Below are positions 9,501 through 14,990 of a stretch of DNA of 36,831 nucleotides, one piece after another. The notes under the pieces are model-generated. The model ran no database searches. It had not been told where the DNA came from and saw nothing but the letters and a program-made list of their open reading frames with translations. Source of the stretch: Bacteroidaceae bacterium (GTDB lineage: Bacteria > Bacteroidota > Bacteroidia > Bacteroidales > Bacteroidaceae). The position numbers and the translations under genes were made by a program. How positions within the stretch are numbered: position 1 is the stretch's first letter; every line of letters starts with the position of its first letter. The stretch spans positions 1-36,831 of the forward strand of contig JAGAAL010000002.1 of assembly GCA_017615245.1 (NCBI GenBank), read 5' to 3'.

Positions 9501-11052
9501 GATGACGGTTGAAGAGTGTAAATACATAATAGAAGCACAGGAAACCCAGCAGCTGAACTTCCACATTAGCAGTGGTCTGAACGCAGGTGCCTATGATGAA
9601 ATCATCTACCTGACCGATGAGAACGGATTGTCGGAACCTCTGAAGTTAGAGATGACTGTCCAGGGAACAGAACCTGATTGGTATGTGATATCAGATAGGA
9701 AACGCTATTCGATGAATGTGATTGGACAAGTAAGCATCGGCGATGCTATCGTTACTGATTCAAGAGATCTTGTGGGAGCCTTTGATGCCGATGGACATTG
9801 CATGGGTAAAGCCAATGTTTCGTATGACTCCAAAACGGGGCTGAGCATGGTTTACATGACCATTTACAGTGATGATAATAAGCCTACACCGCTCCACTTC
9901 CTTCTGTGGCATTATGAAACGGATAAGACGATGCTGCTACAGACACCAAAGTCGATTTCATTTGGCGACCAGACGGTTGAAGGTTCCGTGAAGAATCCGT
10001 TGAAGATGATAGCAAGCAACCTATACATCCAGCACTTGCAACTCAATCCTGGTTGGAACTGGATTTCGTTCAATGTATATAATGAATCGTTCGAACATGT
10101 TGATTCATTACTCATGTTGTTCGATTGGAAAGAAGGTGACATTGTGACCGAGGACTCTCAAGACCTGTCGCTGACCTTTAAGAACGGACAATGGATGAGC
10201 AACACCAAGACGGATATTAGCAAGGTTAGACTGTCGAATGCTTTGAGCTATCGGGTAAAGACGCAAGACTACTACGAAATCGACTTCTATGGCACGAGTC
10301 TGAAAGATCCCGATGACCGTCTCATCCACGTCAAGCAAGGATGGAACAGTATTGGCTATACACCATTGGTGGACTTGCCTGTGGCAACAGCTTTGGGTGA
10401 ATACTGGAGTTTTGCCAAGGACGGTGACATCATCAAGAGTCAGGATGAGTTTGCACAGTTCTACGAGGGTAGTGACGGCGCTACGGCATGGATGGGATCA
10501 CTGAAGTATATGAAGCCAGGCGAAGGCTATATGCTCTATCGCCAGAAGGCTGGTGAGGTGACATTCCGCTATCCATACTACGAGCCGGGTGCTACGTTCA
10601 TTGATGTCGGTGCGGTGGCTCCAAGACGCAGTGTTGCCCATCGTACAACGATGACTGTTGTGGCAGAAGCCGTAGGTGTTGATATACAGGAAGGTGATCG
10701 CCTGGTAGCGTATGCTAACGGCGAGGCAGTAGGCGAGGCCAGTGCATTGTTTGCTGAAGAAATGCAGAACGCAGAGCCTCTCTTCTTCCTAAGCGTCAAC
10801 GGTGAAATGGAAGTTCCGATGTCGTTCACTATCGAACGTGAGGGTGAAATCATCGCTACGACAAATGGAGAGATGAACTACCAGCCAGATGCCATCAGCG
10901 GTTCGCTCCGCTTGCCGACCAAGATTGACTTCACACAGGCAGAACAATTGTCAAACGAAGGCTGGTGGTCGCTGCAGGGCTTCAAACTCAACGGGCGTCC
11001 CGTACATCCAGGCGTATATATCTTTAACGGAAAGAAACAAATTATCAAATAA
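502..11052 (+). CDS. Giant secreted multidomain surface protein (3516 aa; GLUG/beta-helix, FN3-like, LamG, sorting-type C-terminus)
   Basis: A signal peptide (long basic n-region, hydrophobic core 24-37, likely cleavage after AWA at 40) supports the start at 502. From motif reading the order is: beta-helix/GLUG-like repeats around 60-290 (GIFNGNGHTLNV at 103-114); FN3-like segments around 420-640; a second beta-helix/GLUG block around 650-900 (GNFNGNGYTLNV from 701); FN3-like around 945-1030; two or three carboxypeptidase-regulatory-like domains around 1033-1290; a long unrecognised core around 1300-2230 containing RDPPGGGSS at 1574-1582; an Ig-like segment near 2382; two LamG/concanavalin-like domains (about 2442-2610 and 2655-2815); a BACON-like segment near 2973-3055; GWNWISF and GWNSIGY motifs near 3184 and 3280; and modules with a VAAFxxGexxG pattern near 3089 and 3399. 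The last 31 residues (ending GVYIFNGKKQIIK) resemble Bacteroidota secretion/sorting tails. No catalytic motif was recognised. A role as an adhesin or glycan-binding scaffold is inference. Confidence 0.85.
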   Translation: MKQIKTNYLQAGHLQRVRGLLRGMFLSLLLMMLVPAVAWADDELETVLLDGTSYYVLRSNADWMVFKQLVLDAKGTKDVNAIMDADFSITNSIALESGSPYRGIFNGNGHTLNVNIKGGTSSYIAPFSRVKAATFKNLHVTGTVGGGLHSSGLIGLIDGNPEVYVEKVWVSATVTSTNDHVGGFIGHSQDANLYLTDCRFDGTLNANGANGSYGGAFCGWGHNGSWTFHRLYENGTYNSIQHAGFSYWYDNAGNKDTRLWGYNGKSSNCKSSHDWGEMYDADHRNVKDQEQLMKWMNEEKRGTWHLVDGKAVPVFEEYPSEDDVSVEAYDAVPGTEEGDEGSVRIPVTSTSRILYVDATYTDADGNRQALPRTTLDKNAYYCFLRLPATEKITDLTITAKLEVGHRTLTVDKVPMIHSPRMLKADVDSVGGVKLQWKALDRDMEDLFDGDIFKVQRSLTGKLEDFEDLESDVMYDSKTENYLYRDSTLISSLKAEHIDKKIGIPLVRYRVLRATTEQLWGKDKNPTVAYVQPQFATLELMKPKDVTAAWSDLNEHKAKVTWKWTENDNSHNYVWDDRAEIKVVTKMYNKAGQFVDSLVTVLTDEQYRKCEAELTLNRSCVTYDMRFIVDGTKSPIGKGEGEIFAVLNSLADYKSYANKLFDRKSVAPNAIMTNNITLDGEEDASYYLGYRYNALGHPAYTGNFNGNGYTLNVKFPNNAKYVSALGPFMHVADGAVICNLKVSGSGSAGSPHAGGIVGQLDGGMLFLENCHSTFSMQTGLSSTDCASGGLVGHCVDSIGDPATLYVSNCFSDGSFGPAGAQVGGFGGVVGYIDANVMSVVSNSYVYISVSSGALDGTFGNCYTIARGDNNILNVIQDSKYRDKWDVNQGKQSNSAPDNWCWQSGKPVMKQVQFSTPVSGSVTDVKLPADKFYYENLGHIDKKSLKTTTLQSSVLLEWNLEGEDAMDYFEVWRREVNGKDSICIATQLSVMEYEDKNVSAIRNYEYKVRGVNDCEGRQYEDTKWVPGHCVQTGLVEGYVRFSDGTGVPGVTVSAVPDGKTSATTGGTAVTDERGYYCIDGLPYWNKTTGAYNITTNQTGGDTRTAEFDGNTNQYSDKNFTITSSVKFSGFVMYEGTSIPVQNVSFKVDGKEVKNASGPVKTDFEGKFSFRMVPGKKHTIQAFKDGHEFWQDGYYMNGTETNVLFSNDKADVYFYDQTKVTLIGRVAGGKDQGDLPLANSLSKNNLGDDLKMVFVLEGDNTSRLVFDITDRSKKEHDTIYVHKAHDKKFNYHTRVHTTPYRMEVTPDVHTGEYMVKLPPVKWKIQQITAQGYATLFQEGQTGDVIDLTDSIKSHTDHYTGEWKAADNKTVTSVDVTYNAIYNRIYRSPVLLERKQVGFDKFDYFGEKAYSMRTLTGEKQQIQVAYPVTTKNQKTGVETTTTHYTFGYPVFSTDRNYSIKLSAVERYYYNNNVHSDTVDVVKLEGGFVNIYNGFANGAQRDTLRLDENGEGIYTMHPTELPYLLTGKDALSTVTFTMERDGVTIEGEPLKGYVFTQRAKQGAKDILTIKRPVLVDILRDPPGGGSSAKLSKGSTLKLAYQMDMAWKGGLSFGISAGSGQNFYTGVWAGVGGGANYGQVGTTSGVFNTSIDLVFSGTGQRAFAYTMTANEDITTSSAATMVGAEADVYMGMETNMFVRPTIAIQAVNDSVFRVNAGARAAGRMLEIAQGRDENDSLIHLVRTEVIGLGQEVTSTFVHSQQYILKQLIPQLVKQCRELMFTGSEAEARKLANDTKEPVYWSLREPDDDKFAMMNTAKDVNMGDDSWSWVYNTTIKKAQEGINYLIVLPNGYKGAEEDKVKDYCETILTWANMIARNEKEKLTATNKMKNFDIDGGGGVSYSEDFSTEYSNTSSYNWFGTDFTHNYFANTDPNNPEGYTAGDAVATAAIDIGVLLGNTVGKYLAGLLSKNMAIDKTSLDTFAQTNTSPLAEWQIKFVGLTWKFGLTPVAAFGITPKSNETTKYSRKESFDIKMDKKSHLDVDVYYSTMIDSRDETTITNGKLDVFVEENFLNNVDYMEYFLDRNVGSRNIVKDMIKPRGFIYRTRGGATVQPWEPERKTHFYSTGSVLDERTKRIENPVIKMDKQSISGVPFDEPARFKVYLTNDSEQPEAIGGMLFYWTFYLDDKTNPKGAKVMCDGMPLTTAGMTVRLVPGEVTEKTIEVWATEDFDYEDLTLGLLSMGDIDTYSEVSFSVHYLRQAGAIAISSPGDKWIMNTDAPYDSIRGWYMPVIISDFNKNQKNFDHIELQYKESTRGDDYWTNLCGFYKDKDLYNAASGTKEMIPENGYINTRFYGDGKEMEKAYDLRAVLFCRNGNDFITSSSAVLSGVKDTRRPQLFGSADPKNGILGPGDNIIFNFSEEIEHNYLSHITNFEVVGETNETSIHEEPSLLFGGSGYAASQSRRNFTDKSFSIDVMVKPDKTGVDMPIFSHGTDGHNLQLWVTKDRKLKAVVDDKTLVSDKAIDFDYFNQVVMVLDNSAKKLYLYNDSLIGSKDDVTYSGYGTLIFGSTNQSELAKRSYYKGRMLEGRVWNRALDQTLINTYGKRQLTGYEMGLTDYYPMDDGEGLTAIDYGIGSANLTLTGATWALPRGMSLKLDKTEARSVKGLQLQSDFMARTSEQDYTLMFWFRTNSNGRGALLSNGSGRATDVNAADRFFIGFEGETLKYRSNGEEYKLGDNYSDDTWHHYAMTVNRSRQVCNIYVDNVLKASFMTDKLGGMTGNNFFLGNMVWQEEGKNPEQKHYDYALTGYIDELCLFEQALPTTLIKRFSKKSPRGSETGLITYLNFSRQERTMQNELLLFPYALNQVITTDEDGVEHISTDSVFVNPVAEIMSHIDQTLGAPVQPYQELKNLNFSFVGRDNQLLVNIDELDKKINKRTVYVTVFDIPDKNGNYMASPATESFYVNRNPLQWKERTHTHTGYHGWDSYFSVNIINTSGADHTYTIEGLPRWMTVEECKYIIEAQETQQLNFHISSGLNAGAYDEIIYLTDENGLSEPLKLEMTVQGTEPDWYVISDRKRYSMNVIGQVSIGDAIVTDSRDLVGAFDADGHCMGKANVSYDSKTGLSMVYMTIYSDDNKPTPLHFLLWHYETDKTMLLQTPKSISFGDQTVEGSVKNPLKMIASNLYIQHLQLNPGWNWISFNVYNESFEHVDSLLMLFDWKEGDIVTEDSQDLSLTFKNGQWMSNTKTDISKVRLSNALSYRVKTQDYYEIDFYGTSLKDPDDRLIHVKQGWNSIGYTPLVDLPVATALGEYWSFAKDGDIIKSQDEFAQFYEGSDGATAWMGSLKYMKPGEGYMLYRQKAGEVTFRYPYYEPGATFIDVGAVAPRRSVAHRTTMTVVAEAVGVDIQEGDRLVAYANGEAVGEASALFAEEMQNAEPLFFLSVNGEMEVPMSFTIEREGEIIATTNGEMNYQPDAISGSLRLPTKIDFTQAEQLSNEGWWSLQGFKLNGRPVHPGVYIFNGKKQIIK

Positions 11053-11054
11053 TA

Positions 11055-11831
11055 ATGCGTATGAAAATAGCCAAGATTATAATGCTGATGGCAGCCCTCG
11101 CATTTGTGGGCTGCTCATCGGACGACGATGATACGTCGCATGCTTACACGTTTGTCACCGCAGAACAACCAGCATGGAGCGTGGACTTCATGGGTGACGT
11201 TTCTGCGCCAGATTGGGAGGCTCCCGACCCGACGAAGTTTGAAAGTTCAATGTTCATTCTGGTAAAACTGCAAGACGAGTTGGTGCCTTACTCCACGGAT
11301 GCAGACCTGATGACTGTGCTTATCAATGGCGAGTGCCGAGCTGTTCCCTCCATACGTAACGTAGATTCGAATGGTAACATTTACTTTGTGTTGAAGATTC
11401 GAGGCAACAGTACCGACCGCAATGTCATATTCTCCCTCAGTTACTATTGTGCAGCCCTACATCAGATGTTCACGTTGGAGGGTAAAGAGAGTTTCGCCAC
11501 AGAGATAACTTATGGCTACGATGTGGATTTCGTGCCGCCACTGATTCTGGGTGTTTCGAAATATCCTGTGAAAAACTACCTGACGGTCGAACTGCCTGCA
11601 ATAATTCCTTTTGTGGCAACAGACGACGACCGCGTGGCAGCCTTCGTGGGCGATGATTGTCGCGGAACAGGAGTTGTTGGAAAGTCATTCCCCGTGTTCC
11701 GGACAGCCGAGAATGAGACTTTGCAACTGCGTTACTACAGCGCACAGAAGGGTGGGGTATATATCCTGCCGCAAACCCTCACATTAGATGCGCAAGAAGA
11801 GAAAACGATTACCCTCGCTTTCAACTACTAA
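11055..11831 (+). CDS. Putative surface-exposed lipoprotein (258 aa), partner of the giant protein
   Basis: The ATG lies 2 bases after the giant gene's TAA, so the two are almost certainly co-transcribed. The N-terminus has a short basic region, a hydrophobic core and a lipobox ending FVGC, with Cys20 as the lipidated residue. It is followed by SSDDDD; acidic residues just after the Cys are known in Bacteroidota to favour export to the outer face of the outer membrane. The mature part appears to be two copies of one module: VLINGECRA around 88-96 and VAAFVGDDCRGTG around 194-206, each followed by a beta-rich stretch. The same pattern (LVGAFDADGHCMG, LVAYANGEAVGEA) is found near the C-terminus of the giant protein. 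This suggests a common fold and perhaps a shared ligand or mutual contact, which is inference. I do not recognise a named family. Confidence 0.8.
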   Translation: MRMKIAKIIMLMAALAFVGCSSDDDDTSHAYTFVTAEQPAWSVDFMGDVSAPDWEAPDPTKFESSMFILVKLQDELVPYSTDADLMTVLINGECRAVPSIRNVDSNGNIYFVLKIRGNSTDRNVIFSLSYYCAALHQMFTLEGKESFATEITYGYDVDFVPPLILGVSKYPVKNYLTVELPAIIPFVATDDDRVAAFVGDDCRGTGVVGKSFPVFRTAENETLQLRYYSAQKGGVYILPQTLTLDAQEEKTITLAFNY

Positions 11832-11881
11832 GCAGTTCAGCCTCTTTGGACAAAATGTAACAATGAGAAAATGTAAAAATT

Positions 11882-11905
11882 AGGAGCCAAGCGGCTCCTT
11901 TTTTT
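11882..11905. terminator. Bidirectional intrinsic terminator between convergent operons
   Basis: A perfect 7-bp stem AGGAGCC / GGCTCCT (11882-11888 and 11893-11899) with an AAGC loop is followed by seven T residues on the plus strand (11899-11905). On the minus strand the hairpin is followed by an AATTTTTACATTTT stretch. It sits between the lipoprotein gene (stop at 11831) and the tamL stop (11934), so it probably ends both transcripts. Confidence 0.85.
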
Positions 11906-11910
11906 ATTGA

Positions 11911-11927
11911 CACTTCGACAGGCTCAG
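11911..11927. repeat. CACTTCGACAGGCTCAG dispersed-type element
   Basis: CACTTCGACAGGCTCAG lies between the terminator and the tamL stop. From memory, this exact type of string (CTTCGACARGCTCAG) recurs as an intergenic element in many bacterial genomes. Only one copy was noticed here, so its repeat status cannot be shown from this window. Confidence 0.4.
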
Positions 11928-11933
11928 GTCATG

Positions 11934-14294
11934 TTAGAACGGGAGGCCTACGGCGAAATGGAAGGCGAAGTCGCGGCTGAGGACGGGATGGGTGATGGGG
12001 TAGTGGCCTCGACCGTGGTAGGCGGGGTTGATGGCTTTCATGCCTGCATCGAAGCGGATGATGAAGAAGTCGAGGTTCATACGGAGGCCGAGTCCGTAGG
12101 CGATGGCTATCTGGCGGTAGAAGCTGTTGAGGCGGAATGCTCCGCCTGGCTGGTCGGCATAGTCGCGGATGGTCCAGATGTTACCGGCATCGATGAAGAG
12201 GGCTCCGTTGAACTTCCAGAAGAGGTAGGCGCGGTATTCGATGCTGAGGTCGAGCTTGAGGTCGCCCGACTGGTTGATGAAGTTGATGCCGCGGTCGGCT
12301 CCGTCGTAGGCTCCGGGACCGAGTGAGCGTACTGACCAGCCTCGGACGCTGTTGGCTCCTCCTGCGAAGTAGCGCTTCTCGAAGGGCAGGATATTGGAGT
12401 TGCCGTAGGGGTATGCGATGCCGAATGCTGCGTGGATGGCTACGGAGTTGTTTTTGTCGATGCGGAAGCTCTTGGAGAAGTCGAAGTCGCCCTTGACATA
12501 CTGTGCGTATGCGATGCCGCAGAACTTACGCTTGCCGTCGTCGGTGCGGTTGGCTCCGAAGATGTCGGTAGTGAGGCCAAGCAGATTGCCCGCAGTCTCG
12601 ATGTTGAACTTCAGCGTGTAGGCGTTCTTGCCGTAGGTGGATGTGGTGGCCGTGCCGAGGGAGTTGTAGGCGTAGGTGTAGCCGAGTTTGGTGATGAGCA
12701 GGTTCTCGTAGTTGTACTTTAGGATGGCGTTGGTCTTGCCGAGGGAGTCGAGATATTGCTCCTTGAAGGTCTTTGATATCCACGGCATGTAGACGTAGTT
12801 GATTTCGAGCAGGTCGAAGCGGTGGGTGGCTTTCTGGTTCTGGTTGTTCCACCTGTAGCGCCATGCTGCAGTGAGGACGCGGCGGTTGAACTCCGGGCGG
12901 TTCTGCATGTTGTATTGCAGCGAGATTTCAGAGGTGGCACCATGTGTGGCTCCGAATCGCTTTGAGACAATCGGCAACAGGAATCCGGGGAATCCGAGTG
13001 TGGCCTCGCCGCCCCATTCGATGTAGTTGTGGCCTTCGTAACCTTCAAGACCTGTGATGGCTTCGTAGGCGCCACGCAGCTTTACGGTGAGTGACTCGGA
13101 GCCACGGAAGAGGTTCTTGTGGAGGAACGATGTACTAGCTGCGATACCGAGGTCGCCTGCCGAGTTGGTGCCTTCGAGGTCGAAGCTGACGGACTTGGAT
13201 GCCGCATGGTTGACTACTATATTACAGTCGAGGGTAGGGACGTTGCTGTCTTCGCGTTCCTCGAACTTGATGTTGGAGTAGCTGAGAGCCTGCAGACGGG
13301 TGAGGTAGCGGTAAGTGAGTTTCTGATACTCCTCATTGTAGAGGTCGCCAGTGTGGAACAGAGTGTTGGATGTGAGTAGATTGGGACGGAAACGCAGTCG
13401 GTCGCCATAGTAGATGTTGGTGCCTTTGTGTTCCACCTTGTTCAACTGAAGCGTATCTGTGATGCCGTTGGTGTCGACGAAATAGTTGAGTTGCCCGATG
13501 CGGTACTGCTGGTGTGGATGGGGGTCGGAGCGGCCGTTGTCGAGGTGCAGGCGTATGTTCATGGCGATGTCGACTTCGGTACTGCCCTGACAGGTGTCGG
13601 CCACGAAGGTAATCAGCTCTTTGTAGAACTTGTAATAGCCTATGTTGCGCAGGCGGGTGGCGATACGTGTACGCTCTTCGTTCAGGCGGTTGATGTTGAA
13701 GGGCATGCCATGCTGAAGCAGGGAATTCAGCGTGTCTTCATGACAGAGCAATTGTCGCAATACAGGGTCTTCTACCTGTCGCTCGATGTTTCGAATGGTG
13801 AACTGTGTGCCAGGGTCGACGAGATAGGAGACTGCCACTTTTTTGCCCTTTACATGTTTATCGAGCTGTATGTCGTTGTGCATGTAACCCTCGTTGTAGA
13901 GTACCTGACGGAGGTCTTGAATGGTACGTTCTGCCTTTTCGGGACTATAGATGACAGGGTCTTGGCCAATCTTACGGAACAGACGGGTAGCCCAATTGGT
14001 TGTGTCGACACCGCTGAGGCAGTAGATTTTGAGCGGAATCTTTGCACCAAACCATTTGCTGTTGGGAGTCTGCAGGATGTAATCGTCAAGCATCAGACTC
14101 TTCGTCGCCTTTCGGTTAGCAGAAACCACCTTCGTGTCTTTCAGAAAGAGTTCGTCGTCGCCTACGAAACGATCCACGGAACATCCAGTTGCCAACAGAG
14201 CCAACAACAAGATTGAAAAAGTGCAACACCACTGTCTAAAGTCTAGTGTCTCATGTCTAAAGTCTCTTATTCTCTTCTTCTGAATTCTGAACAT
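11934..14294 (-). CDS. tamL: Lipidated TamA/BamA-family outer-membrane assembly protein (TamL-like, 786 aa)
   Basis: This is an Omp85-family protein: an N-terminal periplasmic part with POTRA-like segments (for example PGTQFTIRNIERQ) and a C-terminal 16-strand-type barrel with RYFAGGANSVRGWSVRSLG, the conserved GxNSVRG/RGW signature of the surface-antigen (D15) domain, ending in Phe (FAVGLPF). An N-terminal lipobox (LLATGC, Cys38) fits the lipidated TamA homologue TamL of Bacteroidota, thought to work in outer-membrane protein or lipid homeostasis. The ATG overlaps the 3' end of the upstream methyltransferase gene by 28 bases. The signal peptide has an unusually long n-region (residues 1-24), and residues about 10-20 are encoded by the GTCTAAAGTCT repeat at 14231-14265. 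There is no ATG between the repeat and the hydrophobic core, so a later start would need a rare codon. No tamB-like gene adjoins it here. BamA is the alternative, but BamA is not usually lipidated. Confidence 0.82.
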   Translation of the reverse strand: MFRIQKKRIRDFRHETLDFRQWCCTFSILLLALLATGCSVDRFVGDDELFLKDTKVVSANRKATKSLMLDDYILQTPNSKWFGAKIPLKIYCLSGVDTTNWATRLFRKIGQDPVIYSPEKAERTIQDLRQVLYNEGYMHNDIQLDKHVKGKKVAVSYLVDPGTQFTIRNIERQVEDPVLRQLLCHEDTLNSLLQHGMPFNINRLNEERTRIATRLRNIGYYKFYKELITFVADTCQGSTEVDIAMNIRLHLDNGRSDPHPHQQYRIGQLNYFVDTNGITDTLQLNKVEHKGTNIYYGDRLRFRPNLLTSNTLFHTGDLYNEEYQKLTYRYLTRLQALSYSNIKFEEREDSNVPTLDCNIVVNHAASKSVSFDLEGTNSAGDLGIAASTSFLHKNLFRGSESLTVKLRGAYEAITGLEGYEGHNYIEWGGEATLGFPGFLLPIVSKRFGATHGATSEISLQYNMQNRPEFNRRVLTAAWRYRWNNQNQKATHRFDLLEINYVYMPWISKTFKEQYLDSLGKTNAILKYNYENLLITKLGYTYAYNSLGTATTSTYGKNAYTLKFNIETAGNLLGLTTDIFGANRTDDGKRKFCGIAYAQYVKGDFDFSKSFRIDKNNSVAIHAAFGIAYPYGNSNILPFEKRYFAGGANSVRGWSVRSLGPGAYDGADRGINFINQSGDLKLDLSIEYRAYLFWKFNGALFIDAGNIWTIRDYADQPGGAFRLNSFYRQIAIAYGLGLRMNLDFFIIRFDAGMKAINPAYHGRGHYPITHPVLSRDFAFHFAVGLPF
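14231..14265 (-). repeat. GTCTAAAGTCT direct repeat at trmH/tamL junction
   Basis: GTCTAAAGTCT occurs at 14234-14244 and again at 14255-14265, 21 bases apart, in a TAGTGTCTCATGTC context. On the minus (coding) strand it reads AGACTTTAGACATGAGACAC and starts directly after the methyltransferase stop (14267-14269). It lies inside the tamL reading frame. It belongs to the same loose class as the other stop-codon-linked low-complexity blocks. Confidence 0.65.
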
Positions 14295-14962
14295 ACGATG
14301 GCAGTAGCGATGGCTACGTTGAGTGATTCGCTGGTTTCGCGTCCTTGTGGATAATTGGGGATAAGCAATCGATGGCTGACGAGGGTAGCCACTTCGGCTG
14401 AGATACCATGTCCTTCGTTGCCCATGACGATGAGGCCGTGGGGCTGCAAAGTGCTTTGGTAGATGTTGTCGCCATCGAGGAAGGTTCCGTAGACGGGAAA
14501 TTCGGCTCCTGATTGCAGGTTGGCGATGGTCTGCGGGAGGTCTGTTTCATGTATCTGAACCCGTGCCAAAGCTCCCATCGTGGCTTGTACTACCTTGGGG
14601 TTGTAGACATCGGCACAGCCGCGTGAACAGAGTATATGTGTGATTCCGAACCAGTCGGCCAAACGGATAATCGTACCCAGATTGCCTGGATTCTGCACGT
14701 CGTCGAGTGCCAGCATCAGTTCGTCGTGAGGAGAAGGAATGGATACCTCGGCAGCTTTCTTGAATACAGCAAAGACATGTTGGGGTGTATCGAGGAAACT
14801 GACACGGTCGGCATCTTCACCTTCGAGTAACTCCACCAGCTCGAAGTGCCCCTTGAGGTCGTTCACCACCTTCGGACCTTCGGCTACGAACACACCATGC
14901 TGGTCGCGGAACTTCTTGAGTTCCAGACTCTTGAGATACTTTATTTGGTTTTTACTAATCAT
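14267..14962 (-). CDS. TrmH/SpoU-family RNA 2'-O-methyltransferase (231 aa)
   Basis: This is a SPOUT-class methyltransferase using S-adenosylmethionine, probably acting on 23S rRNA or tRNA. The three SpoU motifs are visible: DDVQNPGNLGTIIRLADWFG (motif 1), IVMGNEGHGIS (motif 2) and LNVAIATAIVCSEFRR (motif 3). The N-terminus (KNQIKYLKSLELKKFRDQHG, then VFVAEGPKVV) fits the SpoU substrate-binding domain. The frame also opens at a TTG at 14971, but the ATG at 14962 gives the usual family start MISKNQIK and is preferred. It lies just downstream of the TPR gene (stop at 14975) and overlaps tamL. The exact target nucleotide cannot be told from sequence. Confidence 0.88.
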   Translation of the reverse strand: MISKNQIKYLKSLELKKFRDQHGVFVAEGPKVVNDLKGHFELVELLEGEDADRVSFLDTPQHVFAVFKKAAEVSIPSPHDELMLALDDVQNPGNLGTIIRLADWFGITHILCSRGCADVYNPKVVQATMGALARVQIHETDLPQTIANLQSGAEFPVYGTFLDGDNIYQSTLQPHGLIVMGNEGHGISAEVATLVSHRLLIPNYPQGRETSESLNVAIATAIVCSEFRRRE

Positions 14963-14970
14963 GCTACGCA

Positions 14971-14990
14971 ATTTTCAACTTTCAACTTCC
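14971..14990 (-). repeat. AGTTGAAAGTTGAAAAT repeat spanning the TPR-gene stop
   Basis: On the coding strand this reads AGGAAGTTGAAAGTTGAAAA. The TGA stop of the TPR gene (14975-14977) lies inside it, and the last residues of that protein (EVES) are encoded by it. It belongs to the same purine-rich class as the blocks at 230, 28309 and 33358. Confidence 0.5.

Noticed and set aside
13428-14216. 262-codon plus-strand frame opposite tamL (and a 139-codon frame at 11907-12326)
   Set aside because: Both are antisense shadows of a well-supported Omp85-family gene; no promoter, signal or recognisable motif of their own.
14969-14971. TTG start at 14971 for the methyltransferase; likewise TTG starts at 26901, 29867 and 33934
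   Set aside because: In each case an in-frame ATG a few codons later matches the family N-terminus or signal/anchor better, and the longer form runs into a neighbouring gene or promoter.
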